NCBI GenBank assembly: GCA_050246635.1
Contig: JBFWVR010000001.1
Span: 248,001 to 312,000, forward strand
Length of the DNA: 64,000 nucleotides
Reading direction: 5' to 3'
Source: JBFWVR01 sp050246635
GTDB taxonomy: Bacteria > Acidobacteriota > Vicinamibacteria > Vicinamibacterales > UBA2999
This document shows, one piece after another, positions 23,728-33,639 of the stretch (position 1 is the first letter of the stretch; the number at the start of each line of letters is the position of its first letter). The notes beneath the pieces were generated by a model that made no database searches, was not told the DNA's origin, and was given only the letters and a program-made list of their open reading frames with translations. A program made the position numbers and the translations under genes.

Positions 23728-24363
23728 CTATTCGCCGATGGCGGGCTCGGCCTGGGCAGCCGACTGGGCGGCGGGGCGGCCACCGACGAGCAGGCCGCCG
23801 ACGAGGTAGTCGGCGAAGGCGTTCCCGATCTGCTCCGACGTCATCGGGCCGGCGGGATCGAACCACTTGGTGATCCAGTTCACCGAGCCCATGATGGCGA
23901 ACTCGATCATCTTCGGGTCGCCTGGCACGAAGAGGCCCTCGTCCATCCCCTGCTGGAGGATCTCGCGGATGCCCTTGTCGAAGCGGTCACGTTTGGCCAC
24001 GACCCGCTTCAGCATGACGGGGGAGAGTGCCTGCATCTCGAGGGTCAGGGCCGTGCCCGAGAGCTCGTCGAGGATGATGTGGATGAAGGCGAGGATGAGT
24101 CGCCGCAGCTGCTGATCGGGCCGCGCCCCGTCGGCCTGCACCTCGGCGAGCAGCGCCAGCAGGATGTCCAGCGAGTAGTCGTGGCAGGCGAACAGGATCT
24201 CTTCCTTGTTGCGGAAGTAGTAGTAGAGATTCCCCTTCGTCATCTCCAGCGCCGAGGCAATCTCGTCCACGCTGGCGCCGTGGTACCCGCGACGGCGAAA
24301 GGCCGCGGCCGCGCTCTTCAGGATCTCGGTCCGGCGGTCCGAGCTGACGGAAACTTTCGCCAT
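23728..24363 (-). CDS. TetR family transcriptional regulator
   Basis: A 211-residue regulator. The N-terminal helix-turn-helix is ILKSAAAAFRRRGYHGASVDEIASALEMTKGNLYYYFRNKEEI; the C-terminal domain resembles regulators of acyl-CoA or fatty-acid metabolism. It is divergent from boxC, and the shared 70-bp region holds a palindrome, so it probably controls itself and the box genes, perhaps with an acyl- or aroyl-CoA ligand (inference). The ATG at 24363 lies eight bases after a -10-like TAGACT; an upstream ATG at 24381 would lie within the promoter. Confidence 0.88.
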   Translation of the reverse strand: MAKVSVSSDRRTEILKSAAAAFRRRGYHGASVDEIASALEMTKGNLYYYFRNKEEILFACHDYSLDILLALLAEVQADGARPDQQLRRLILAFIHIILDELSGTALTLEMQALSPVMLKRVVAKRDRFDKGIREILQQGMDEGLFVPGDPKMIEFAIMGSVNWITKWFDPAGPMTSEQIGNAFADYLVGGLLVGGRPAAQSAAQAEPAIGE

Positions 24364-24371
24364 GGTCCCGT

Positions 24372-24413
24372 AGTCTAACACGATTTGAACGGTCGTTTAA
24401 ATTGGTGTAGAGT
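24372..24413. promoter_or_regulatory. Divergent TetR/boxC promoters with shared TetR operator (site 2)
   Basis: The palindrome ATTTGAACG-GT-CGTTTAAAT (24383-24402, one mismatched pair) contains TGAACGGTCGTTTA. Rightward promoter: TTGAAC (24385-24390), 17-bp spacer, TAGAGT (24408-24413). Leftward -10: TAGACT (24377-24372). The operator covers the rightward -35 and lies upstream of the leftward -10. Confidence 0.7.
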
Positions 24414-24432
24414 GTCCCCTTACGAGGTACCC

Positions 24433-26090
<1,658 letters not shown>

Positions 26091-26091
<1 letters not shown>

Positions 26092-27518
26092 TGATCTCGA
26101 GCGAACGGATCCCGAACAACGTCGACCTGGGCGGCAACAAGCGCCTGCAGCGCGCGCTGGAGCACTGGCAGCCGAAGTACCTCGACTGGTGGCGTGACAT
26201 GGGCCCGAGCGGATTCCAGGACCACCACCAGGTGTACCTGCGGACCGCCGTCTCGGTGGACGCCGCGGGCTGGGCGCACTTCGACTACGTCAAGCTGCCC
26301 GAGTACCGCTGGGGCATCTTCCTCGCCGAGCCCACCCAGGACCGCAAGATCGGGTTCGGGGACTTCAAGGGCCACGACGTGTGGCAGGAAGTGCCGGGGG
26401 AGTTCCGCAACCCGCTCCGCCGGCTCATCGTGATCCAGGGGGACACCGAGCCCGCATCCGTCGAGCAGCAGCGCATGCTCGGCGCGCACTGCCCGAGCCT
26501 CTACGATCTCCGGAACCTCTTCCAGGTGAACGTCGAGGAGGGCCGGCACCTCTGGGCGATGGTGTACCTGCTGCACTCCTACTTCGGCCGCGACGGGCGT
26601 GACGAGGCCGAGGCCCTGCTCGAGCGCCGCAGCGGCAACGAGGACACGCCGCGCATGCTCGAGGCGTTCAACGAGCCGATCGACACCTGGCTCGACTTCT
26701 TCGCCTTCACGATGTTCACCGACCGCGACGGCAAGTCGCAGCTGCTGTCGCTCTCGGAGAGCTCGCTCGATCCGCTCTCGCGCACGACGCGGTTCATGCT
26801 CACGGAGGAGGCGCACCACATGTTCGTCGGCGAGACGGGCATCGCGCGCATCCTCGAGCGCAGCTGCGAGCTGATGAAGGAGGCCGGCTTCTCCGGCGAC
26901 GTCCGGAAGCTCGGCGGCATCGACATCCCGCTCGTCCAGAAGTTCGTGAACTTCTGGTTCAGCCGCAGCCTCGACCTCCACGGCAGCGAGGTCTCGAGCA
27001 ACGCCGCGGCCTACTTCGCCAACGGCCTCAAGGGCCGCGCCGAGGAGGACAAGTTCTCGGACGACCACGTCCTGTCGTCGGACACGTACATCCTCGACAT
27101 GCTCGACGAGAGCGGACGCATCGGCCGGCAGGAGGTCCCGATGCGCAACGCCCTCAACGAGGTGCTGCGCGACTGGTACGTCGGCGACTGCCAGGCGGGC
27201 GTCGACCGGTGGAACAAGCGCGTGCTCGAGGCCCATGGCCTCTCGGAGCGGATCGTGCTCCCGTCGCGCAAGTTCAACCGCCTCGTGGGCGTCTACTCGG
27301 GCAAGCACTTCGACCCGATGGGGCACCCGCTGAGCGCCGAGGAATGGGAGCGCCGCAAGCACGAGTGGCTTCCGACCGAGGCCGACAAGGCGTACCTGCA
27401 CAGCATCCAGACCGAGCCGGTCTACAAGCCGGGCCAGTTCGCCAACTACATCGCGCCGCCGGCCCGCGGCATCAACCGGCAGCCGCTGGACTTCGAATAC
27501 GTCCGCACGGAAGCCTAG
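26091..27518 (+). CDS. boxB: Benzoyl-CoA 2,3-epoxidase, oxygenase subunit
   Basis: A 475-residue class I di-iron protein that epoxidises benzoyl-CoA with O2. Iron-ligand motifs EEGRHLWAMVY (near residue 150) and TEEAHHMFVGE (near residue 240) are intact, and the start MISSERIPNNVDLGGNKRLQRALE is characteristic. In known pathways BoxB needs electrons from the reductase BoxA, which is not in this window. Start ATG overlaps the boxC stop. A 7-bp repeat array and a terminator follow. Confidence 0.94.
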
Positions 27519-27534
27519 AAGAGTCTCAGATGGA

Positions 27535-27590
27535 AGATTGAAGATTGAAGATTGAAGATTGATTGTCGATTGACGATCTTCGATTGACGA
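27535..27590 (+). repeat. 7-bp tandem array (AGATTGA) after boxB
   Basis: About five units (AGATTGA) followed by related GATTGTCGATTGACGAT sequence, between the boxB stop and its terminator. Confidence 0.88.
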
Positions 27591-27618
27591 TTCATCGGGA
27601 TATTGTTGGATTGGACTG

Positions 27619-27660
27619 GACCCGGCATCCGTTCTCGGCGTGCCGGGTCTTCTGCTGTTT
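27619..27660 (+). terminator. Intrinsic terminator after boxB
   Basis: A perfect 9-bp stem (GACCCGGCA and TGCCGGGTC), 13-nt loop, then T-rich TTCTGCTGTTT. Confidence 0.7.
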
Positions 27661-27669
27661 CACCACGAC

Positions 27670-28473
27670 ATGGACTACACCAAGATTCGTTACCAGGTGA
27701 CCGGCGGGGTCGCGCTCATCCAGCTCACCGAGCCCCCGGCCAACACGTACTCCTACGAGATGATGCGCGAGCTGGACGATGCCGTGCTCGCCGCGCGCAT
27801 GGACACGGCCGTCCACGTGATCGTGCTCTGCGGGGCGGGCGAGAAGTTCTTCTGCGCCGGCGCCAACATCGGCATGCTCAAGGACGCCGACCCCGCCTTC
27901 AAGTATTACTTCTGCCTGCACGCCAACGAGACGATGAGCCGGCTCGAGCAGACGCCGAAGCTGGTGATCGCGGCGCTCAACGGCCACACGGTGGGGGGCG
28001 GGCTCGAGGTGGCCATGGCGGCCGACCTGCGCATCGCCCGGCAGGGGGGCGGCAAGATCGGCCTGCCGGAGGTCGCACTCGGCGTGCTGCCGGGCACCGG
28101 TGGCACCCAGCGCCTGGCGCGCCTCGTCGGCAAGGCGAAGGCGATGGAGCTGATGGTGGCGGGCACCCTCATGTCCTTCGAGGAGGCCCAGGGGATTGGC
28201 CTCGTCAACCAGGTCTGGGGCGAGCCCGAGCTCGCCGGCCGGTCGTTCGAGGAGGCGGTCGTCGCCTACGCGCAGCAGTTCACCCCGCCGCACCGCGCCA
28301 GCAAGGCGGTCGGACACATCAAGCGCGCCGTGCAGTCGGGGCTCGAGATGAGCTTCACCGACAGCCTCGCCCTCGAACGGGAACTGCAGCAGCGCCTCTT
28401 CGAAAGTGAGGATGCCCGGGAGGGCATCACGGCGAACCTCGAAAAGCGCAAGCCCGAGTTCAAGGGCAAATAG
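27670..28473 (+). CDS. Enoyl-CoA hydratase/isomerase family protein
   Basis: A 267-residue crotonase: oxyanion-hole segments CGAGEKFFCAGANIGML (near residue 60) and LNGHTVGGGLEVAMAADL, with the catalytic Glu of GLPEVALGVLPGTGGTQRL. Downstream of boxBC and just before a 3-hydroxyacyl-CoA dehydrogenase, it fits hydration of the dehydroadipyl-CoA formed after the box ring cleavage. General beta-oxidation is the alternative. An upstream GTG (27640) lies inside the boxB terminator, so the ATG at 27670 is preferred. Confidence 0.9.
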   Translation: MDYTKIRYQVTGGVALIQLTEPPANTYSYEMMRELDDAVLAARMDTAVHVIVLCGAGEKFFCAGANIGMLKDADPAFKYYFCLHANETMSRLEQTPKLVIAALNGHTVGGGLEVAMAADLRIARQGGGKIGLPEVALGVLPGTGGTQRLARLVGKAKAMELMVAGTLMSFEEAQGIGLVNQVWGEPELAGRSFEEAVVAYAQQFTPPHRASKAVGHIKRAVQSGLEMSFTDSLALERELQQRLFESEDAREGITANLEKRKPEFKGK

Positions 28474-28490
28474 GGAACTCAGATCTCAGA

Positions 28491-28520
28491 TTGAAGATTG
28501 AAGATTGAAGATTGAAGATC
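28491..28520 (+). repeat. 7-bp tandem array (AGATTGA)
   Basis: About four exact AGATTGA units after the enoyl-CoA hydratase gene, followed by a REP-like element. Confidence 0.88.
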
Positions 28521-28540
28521 TGAGGAGTGGGCGCGAGGGC

Positions 28541-28592
28541 GCGACCCTTCGACTCTGCTCAGGGGCGCCCCGAGCACGGTTGAGGGGCGAAG
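28541..28592 (+). repeat. REP-like double-hairpin element, copy 2
   Basis: Same order as copy 1: CGACCCTTCGACTCTGCTC with AGGGGCGCCCCGAGC, then TTGAGGGGCGAAGG. CACGAAGGACACGA follows. It ends about 30 bp before the dehydrogenase start. Confidence 0.8.
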
Positions 28593-28623
28593 GCACGAAG
28601 GACACGACGGGGGAGGACGGCGG

Positions 28624-29472
28624 ATGGACGTGAAGACGGTGGCGGTGCTCGGCGCGGGGACGATGGGGCATGGGATCGCGCATGCGGCGATGGCGGCGGG
28701 GTACACGACCCGGCTGTATGACGTGGCCGACGCGCCGCTGACGAAGGGGCGGACCGCCATCGAGGCGGTCGTGCGGAAGGGCGTGGAGCTCGGCAAGGTC
28801 GCCGAGGCCGACGCGGCCGCGATCACGGGACGCCTCACGACGACCACCGTGGTCGCCGAGGCCGTGCGCGACGCCGACGTCGTCATCGAGGCCGCGCCCG
28901 AGAAGATGGACCTGAAGCTGCCGCTGCTGGCGGAGGTGGAGCGGCACGCCCCGGCGCACGCGGTGATCGCCTCGAACACGTCCGCCCTCAGCATCACCGA
29001 GATGGCGGCCGTGCTCCACGCGCCAGGCCGCATGGGCGGCATGCACTTCTTCAATCCCGTGCACAAGATGAAGCTCGTCGAGGTCGTGCGGGCGCTCGAG
29101 ACCACCGACGAGACCGTTGCGGTGATGGAGGCGGTGGCCCGCCAGATGGGCAAGGAGACGGTGCTCATCCGCGAGTCGCCCGGCTTCATCACGAGCCGCA
29201 TCAACGCGATGATCGGCAACGAGGCCTTCTACATGCTCCAGGAGGGGGTCGCCTCCGCCCGCGACATCGACAAGGCCCTCAAGCTCGGCCTCAACCACCC
29301 CATGGGGCCCTTCGAGCTCGTGGACCTCGTCGGCCTCGACACGCGGCTCAGCATCCTGCAGTACCTCCACCGCACGCTCGGCGAGAAGTTCCGCCCCTGC
29401 CCGCTCCTCGAGCAGCACGTGAAGGGCGGCCGGCTCGGCAAGAAGGTGGGCAAGGGGGTCTACGACTACTGA
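28624..29472 (+). CDS. 3-hydroxyacyl-CoA (3-hydroxybutyryl-CoA type) dehydrogenase
   Basis: A 282-residue short monofunctional enzyme. The NAD site is VAVLGAGTMGHGIAHAAMAAGY at residues 6-27, with SNTSALSITEMA, then the catalytic His in MGGMHFFNPVHKMKLVEVV and the C-terminal NHPMGPFELVDLVGLDT. It oxidises 3-hydroxyacyl-CoA to 3-oxoacyl-CoA. With the adjacent hydratase it can process the dehydroadipyl-CoA arm of the box pathway or of phenylacetate degradation (PaaH type); the sequence alone does not decide. Confidence 0.92.
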   Translation: MDVKTVAVLGAGTMGHGIAHAAMAAGYTTRLYDVADAPLTKGRTAIEAVVRKGVELGKVAEADAAAITGRLTTTTVVAEAVRDADVVIEAAPEKMDLKLPLLAEVERHAPAHAVIASNTSALSITEMAAVLHAPGRMGGMHFFNPVHKMKLVEVVRALETTDETVAVMEAVARQMGKETVLIRESPGFITSRINAMIGNEAFYMLQEGVASARDIDKALKLGLNHPMGPFELVDLVGLDTRLSILQYLHRTLGEKFRPCPLLEQHVKGGRLGKKVGKGVYDY

Positions 29473-29485
29473 CGCGGGGAATTCA

Positions 29486-29595
29486 GAATCAAGAAAACGG
29501 AATCAAGAAAGGAAGTATGAAGTCCGGGGCGGTGCACGCACGATTCGCGCCTTCTGAACTTCGTACTTCCTTTCCGGATTCCGTTTTCTCGATTC
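29486..29595. repeat. 38-bp imperfect inverted repeat with 34-nt loop
   Basis: Arms 29486-29523 and 29558-29595 match at 34 of 38 positions. Each arm carries GAATC, AAGAAAACGGAATC-like and AAAGGAAGTA segments. Related AATCAAGAA sequence recurs at 55556-55680. Confidence 0.92.
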
Positions 29596-29604
29596 TCTAT
29601 TCCG

Positions 29605-29610
29605 TATAAT
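29605..29610 (+). promoter_or_regulatory. -10 box TATAAT six bases before a GTG start
   Basis: Perfect TATAAT followed by GCGGCC and the GTG of the DUF2203 gene, predicting a leaderless transcript. No good -35 is seen; the inverted repeat ends nine bases upstream. Confidence 0.6.
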
Positions 29611-29616
29611 GCGGCC

Positions 29617-29970
29617 GTGGAGCGACAGCCAGACCTCGAGCGGACGTTCACCCTGGCCGAGGCCCGTGACATGCTGCCGGCCGTGAAGGCGTTCACCGCC
29701 GAGGCGGTGCGCCGGGTCGAGCAGCTCGCCGCCCGTCTCCAGCCCATCCCGGAGTCCGACCCCGAGCACGCGCGGCTGGAATCCGCCATCTCCGACGTCG
29801 TCAACCAATGGGCCGCCGAGGTCCAGGCGATCGGCCTCGAGGCCAAGGGGCTGTGGCTCGTGGACTTCGACAACGGCGAGGGGTATTACTGCTGGTGTTA
29901 TCCCGAAGAGAGCATCGCGCACTTCCACGGGTACGACGACGGCTTCGCCGGCCGGGTCAAGATCGTCTGA
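29617..29970 (+). CDS. DUF2203 family protein
   Basis: A 117-residue cytoplasmic protein: N-terminal FTLAEARDMLPAVKAF, a helical middle, and the conserved end GLWLVDFDNGEGYYCWCYPEESIAHFHGYDDGFAGR. The family is common in Acidobacteria and related phyla and has no assigned function. GTG start six bases after a TATAAT. The TGA stop overlaps the probable CTG start of the next gene. Confidence 0.85.
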   Translation: MERQPDLERTFTLAEARDMLPAVKAFTAEAVRRVEQLAARLQPIPESDPEHARLESAISDVVNQWAAEVQAIGLEAKGLWLVDFDNGEGYYCWCYPEESIAHFHGYDDGFAGRVKIV

Positions 29971-30719
29971 TCCGGGTCGTCCTTGGCGCGACCCTCGCCG
30001 CGGGGCTCGTGGTCCCGATGGCCACCGCCACGGCGCAGACCGCCTCCCACACCGAGACGCGCCGCGTGCCGCTGCCCGACGGGCGCGTGCTCTCGGTCGA
30101 CGTGACCGTCGGGGACGTGCAGGTGGCCGTCTGGGACCAGCCTGATGCCGAGATTGTCATCGAGCGCACCGCGCCCGACCCGGCGGCCCTGTCCGGCTTG
30201 CCGGTCGAGGTCAAGGAAACAGATGACGCCGTCCGTGTGGTCGTGACCCAGCCGGACGGCAGGACCGATCCCGGCCTCACCTCCACGGTGCGCCTCACGG
30301 TCCCGGCGACGGCGGAGATCGAGCACGTCCAGATCCTCGAGGGGCAGCTCACCGTGCGTGGCCTCGAGGGCGCGATTCGGGCGGATGTCCGTCGCGGGGG
30401 CATCGACGCCGAGGACATCGGCGGGCAGGTGCGGTTCGAGACCGGCATCGGCGACCTCGACGTCCGCCGCCCTCACTTGCGAGAGGGCGGGTTGCTGAGG
30501 TTGCGGGCCTTCAACGGCGACATCCGCCTCGCATTCGATGGCGCCCCGCCGGACGCCCGGATCATGGCCCTCGCCCTGAACGGCACCATCACGTCCGACA
30601 TCCCGCTGCACACCAAGGACCGCTGGGGCCCGCGGTGGGGCGAGGCGACCCTGGGCGCCGGCCGCCCTGTGGTCTCCCTCGACATCATCACCGGGGTGAT
30701 TGCCATCCGGACGAAGTAA
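29967..30719 (+). CDS. Exported DUF4097-like adhesin-type protein, probable CTG start
   Basis: A protein of about 250 residues with a signal peptide (RVVLGATLAAGLVVPMATATAQ) and a beta-rich body of short repeats (VRGLEGAIRADVRRGGIDAEDIGG, then RAFNGDIRLAF, then LNGTITSDIPL) like DUF4097/adhesin beta-helix proteins. No ATG, GTG or TTG precedes the signal peptide. The only candidate is CTG at 29967, overlapping the DUF2203 stop (CTGA) and suggesting translational coupling. Function unknown; probably periplasmic or surface. Confidence 0.7.
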   Translation: MIRVVLGATLAAGLVVPMATATAQTASHTETRRVPLPDGRVLSVDVTVGDVQVAVWDQPDAEIVIERTAPDPAALSGLPVEVKETDDAVRVVVTQPDGRTDPGLTSTVRLTVPATAEIEHVQILEGQLTVRGLEGAIRADVRRGGIDAEDIGGQVRFETGIGDLDVRRPHLREGGLLRLRAFNGDIRLAFDGAPPDARIMALALNGTITSDIPLHTKDRWGPRWGEATLGAGRPVVSLDIITGVIAIRTK

Positions 30720-30732
30720 CCGGCGGGGCGTC

Positions 30733-30761
30733 TTGACCGATTCTGAACGATCGGTCAGAAT
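30733..30761 (+). promoter_or_regulatory. IclR promoter with TetR-type palindrome (site 3)
   Basis: TTGACC (30733-30738), 17-bp spacer, CAGAAT (30756-30761). A 22-bp near-perfect palindrome (30740-30761) with arms ATTCTGA and TCAGAAT and core TGAACGATCGGTCA fills the spacer and -10. Confidence 0.72.
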
Positions 30762-30778
30762 ATGAAACGCTGTTCCGT

Positions 30779-31546
30779 ATGCCGGAATCACCCGTCACCC
30801 GCTCATCCAGCCCGGCCGGCTCCGTGACGTCCATCGACAAGGCCCTCGAGGTGTGCGAGGTGCTCAGCGGGAGCCCTCGCGGCATGAGCCTGTCCGATCT
30901 TGCGCGGGCCCTGCGGCAGCCGCCCTCCACGGTGCACCGGCTCCTCGGGGTGCTCAAGCGCCGCGGGTACGTGCGGCAGGACGACGAGACCCAGCGGTAT
31001 GGGCTGACGCTGAAGATGCTCGACCTGAGCTTCCGCTCGCTGGGAAGCTCCGAGCTCCGCCTGCATGCCTATCCGATCATGCGCGAGTACGTGTTGCGCA
31101 CGCCGCACCGCGGATTCATCGCGATTCCCGCCTCCGGCGAGGTCACCTACATCTGGAGCACCGGGCCGGACGAGGTGGCGATGCGGACGGTTTACGGGAA
31201 GGAGATGCCGGGCCACTGCGCCCTCTACTTCTCCCCGCGCCAGGCCACGCGGCGGCTGAGCTGCCTTCGCCTCGTCCAGACGGAGGACGTCGGGCGCGCG
31301 GACGAGGTGGTCGTGCGGCTGGGACCGCCGCCGGTCGATCCCGACCAGTCGCAACGGCTGTTCTGCACCTGCGCGCCCGTCCGGGACTACACGGCCCAGG
31401 AGGTCGCGCGCGTCGGCGTGTTCGGCCACGGGGGCGACGACGGGCCGATTCTCACCGAACATCACCGCGGGGCCTGGGACCTGGCCCGACGGATTTCCCT
31501 GCGCCTGGGGTACCTGCCGTCCTCGGCGCTCGAAAGCACGGCGTAG
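30779..31546 (+). CDS. IclR family transcriptional regulator
   Basis: A 255-residue regulator with an N-terminal winged helix (SIDKALEVCEVLSGSPRGMSLSDLARALRQPPSTVHRLLGVLKRRGYV, residues 18-65) and a C-terminal effector domain (HCALYFSPRQATRRL, CACAPVRDY-like FCTCAPVRDY). IclR proteins often control aromatic catabolism; the box block lies upstream and a ferredoxin downstream. Its promoter carries a TetR-type palindrome, suggesting a cascade (inference). Confidence 0.9.
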   Translation: MPESPVTRSSSPAGSVTSIDKALEVCEVLSGSPRGMSLSDLARALRQPPSTVHRLLGVLKRRGYVRQDDETQRYGLTLKMLDLSFRSLGSSELRLHAYPIMREYVLRTPHRGFIAIPASGEVTYIWSTGPDEVAMRTVYGKEMPGHCALYFSPRQATRRLSCLRLVQTEDVGRADEVVVRLGPPPVDPDQSQRLFCTCAPVRDYTAQEVARVGVFGHGGDDGPILTEHHRGAWDLARRISLRLGYLPSSALESTA

Positions 31547-31595
31547 GCGGCCTGGGGCCGTCCGCCCGCCCATCGCACTCATCAGGAGGATCGAG

Positions 31596-31856
31596 TTGGC
31601 TTACATCATCACTGAACCCTGCATCGGCACGAAGGACACGGCGTGCGTCGACGTCTGCCCGGTGGACTGCATCCACCCCCGCAAGGACGAGGCGGATTTC
31701 GAGAGCGCGGAGATGCTCTACATCCACCCGGATGAGTGCATCGACTGCGGCGCCTGTGTCCCGGCGTGCCCCGTCGAGGCGATCTTCGCCCTGGACGAGG
31801 TGCCGGAGAAGTGGGCCCGCTTCATCGACGTGAACGCCAAGCACTTCCAGGGCTAG
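31596..31856 (+). CDS. fdxA: 7Fe (3Fe-4S/4Fe-4S) ferredoxin
   Basis: An 86-residue ferredoxin: N-terminal AYIITEPCIGTKDTACVDVCPVDCIHP and CIDCGACVPACPVEAIF supply the cluster cysteines. A low-potential electron carrier in the cytoplasm. The start is TTG with a perfect AGGAGG six bases upstream. Its place after the IclR gene and near boxB makes it a candidate electron donor for BoxB, whose usual reductase is missing here; that link is inference. Confidence 0.92.
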   Translation: MAYIITEPCIGTKDTACVDVCPVDCIHPRKDEADFESAEMLYIHPDECIDCGACVPACPVEAIFALDEVPEKWARFIDVNAKHFQG

Positions 31857-31910
31857 CCGGCCGGGCTGACGGCTCCGGGCGCGAACGGCCGGCCGGGCGC
31901 GAGTCGCCGG

Positions 31911-31940
31911 TTGACTTTTCGCCCCCGGGGCCGCTTAGAT
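31911..31940 (+). promoter_or_regulatory. Possible promoter of the TPR/aspartic protease gene
   Basis: TTGACT (31911-31916), 18-bp spacer, TTAGAT (31935-31940). Confidence 0.4.
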
Positions 31941-32007
31941 CAGTGGCATCAAGCACCACCGGGCACGGCCTGCGCCAGCCGTCCCGGGCGGTCCGGAAAG
32001 GGTCGCT

Positions 32008-33543
32008 ATGCCGACGGGACGACGTCGTCTGTTGCTGGTGTCCGCCGCGCTCGCGGCGGCCGTCGTGGTTGGCGCGCAGGACCGCGCGTCCGTGCAGGAC
32101 GCGGACCTGCAGCTCCAGGTCGCCAATCTCCTCTACGAGGAAACGCGGTTCGACGAGGCCCTCGAGGCCTTCCGTCGCGCGTCGGCCGCGGCCACCGAGC
32201 CGTCGGTGGCGGTCCGCGCACGGATTGGCGTCGTCCGGACGGCCCTGAGAATGGGGCAATTCGGGCTGGCGCAGCGCGAAGCCACGTCACTGCGCGAATC
32301 GGCGCCCGGCAATCCCCAGGCGCTCTCGGCGCATGCCGACGCCCTCTGGTCGGCGGGCCTCTTCGACGAGGCCGAACGGGAGTGGCGCGACGCGCTGGCC
32401 ATCGAGCCGGACCTGTCGCGCGGGCGTCACGGCCTGGCGCGGTCGCTGGCCTCGCAGGGCCGGCTGGACGAGGCGCTCAACGAGGCGCAGGCGGCCCTGC
32501 GGCTGTCGCCGCGTGACGGTGAAATCCACCACACCGTCGGTTCCATCTACGAGCGCATGCGCCGCTACGAGCAGGCCGCCGCCTCCTACACCAACTACAT
32601 CAACCTCCTCCCGAACAAGGAGCGCAGCGAGAAGGCCGCGTGGTCACGCGCGCAGGTGCGCTTCCTCAAGTCCTTCGGCGAGCGCGAGCCCCTGGCCATC
32701 GACGACGCGTCCCGCGGGCGGCTGCACACGGTGCCGTTCGACGTGATCGACGACAAGGTGATCGTCAAGATCCGGGTGAACGGCCAGCGGCCCACGGATT
32801 TCGTGCTCGACACCGGATCGGAGCAGACGACGATCTCGCGGCAGGTCGCCGCGGCGCGCGGCGTGCGCCCGATCACCTACACGCTCTCGGCGGGCGTGGG
32901 GGAGGTCGGCCTGCGCGGGCTGCAGCTGGGGCGCATCGACACCTTCGAGATCGGCGACCTGAAGATCCGCAACGTGCCGGTGCTGATCAAGGCGCCCGCC
33001 CTCCGCAACATCCCCAAACGCGAGACCGAGAGCTTCGCGCCGGCGTCGCTCGGGTTGTCGATGACCATCGACTACGCGACGCGCGAGCTGACCATCGGCG
33101 AGGCGCTGCCGGACGAGACGGCCGACTTCCGGCTGCCGATGCGGCACCACCGCCTCTCGATGGTGCGCGGGCTGGTCAACGAGTCGTACCCCGCGTACTT
33201 CGTGGTGGACACGGGCGGCGAGGTGATCTCCATCAGCCGCGCGACGGCCGAGGCGCTGGCCGTGGAGCCGCCGCGGCACATCGGGCTGCGCGTCTACGGC
33301 ACGTCCGGCTGGGACCGCGACGCGTTCCTCCTGCCCGGCGTCAACCTGTCGTTCAACGACATCGCGTACCGGAACTACTCGGTGGTCGTGCTCAACCTGC
33401 AGGCGCCGAGCGTGCTCCTGGGCTTCCAGGTGGGTGGCATCGTCGGGCACAAGTTCCTGAGCCCGTACCGGGTCTCGCTCGATCTCGCGCGGAGCGAAGT
33501 GCGCATGACCCGCGTCGGTGGTGCGCTCCTCCCGGGGGAGTAG
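32008..33543 (+). CDS. TPR plus two-lobed retropepsin-like aspartic protease, exported
   Basis: A 511-residue protein with a signal peptide (RRRLLLVSAALAAAVVVGAQ). TPR-type helical repeats occupy about residues 30-215 (LYEETRFDEALEAFRRA, then ADALWSAGLFDEAEREWRDAL, then GSIYERMRRYEQAAASYTNY). Two aspartyl-protease lobes follow, each with its own DTG: FVLDTGSEQTTIS near residue 275 and FVVDTGGEVISIS near residue 398. Having both catalytic Asp in one chain resembles pepsins more than homodimeric retropepsins. Periplasmic location and peptide substrates are inferred. Confidence 0.82.
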   Translation: MPTGRRRLLLVSAALAAAVVVGAQDRASVQDADLQLQVANLLYEETRFDEALEAFRRASAAATEPSVAVRARIGVVRTALRMGQFGLAQREATSLRESAPGNPQALSAHADALWSAGLFDEAEREWRDALAIEPDLSRGRHGLARSLASQGRLDEALNEAQAALRLSPRDGEIHHTVGSIYERMRRYEQAAASYTNYINLLPNKERSEKAAWSRAQVRFLKSFGEREPLAIDDASRGRLHTVPFDVIDDKVIVKIRVNGQRPTDFVLDTGSEQTTISRQVAAARGVRPITYTLSAGVGEVGLRGLQLGRIDTFEIGDLKIRNVPVLIKAPALRNIPKRETESFAPASLGLSMTIDYATRELTIGEALPDETADFRLPMRHHRLSMVRGLVNESYPAYFVVDTGGEVISISRATAEALAVEPPRHIGLRVYGTSGWDRDAFLLPGVNLSFNDIAYRNYSVVVLNLQAPSVLLGFQVGGIVGHKFLSPYRVSLDLARSEVRMTRVGGALLPGE

Positions 33544-33567
33544 GGAGGCAGGACCGCGGCATCGGGG

Positions 33568-33607
33568 AGGCGGGACGGGGCTCTGCGCCGGTCCGCCTTC
33601 TGTCTTG
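33568..33607 (+). terminator. Imperfect terminator hairpin
   Basis: AGGCGG and CCGCCT arms with a bulged extension (GAC/GGT), followed by TCTGTCTTGATT. Weak but correctly placed after the protease gene. Confidence 0.4.
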
Positions 33608-33639
33608 ATTCCGGCGCGCGGTTTCTCCATGCTCAGGCG

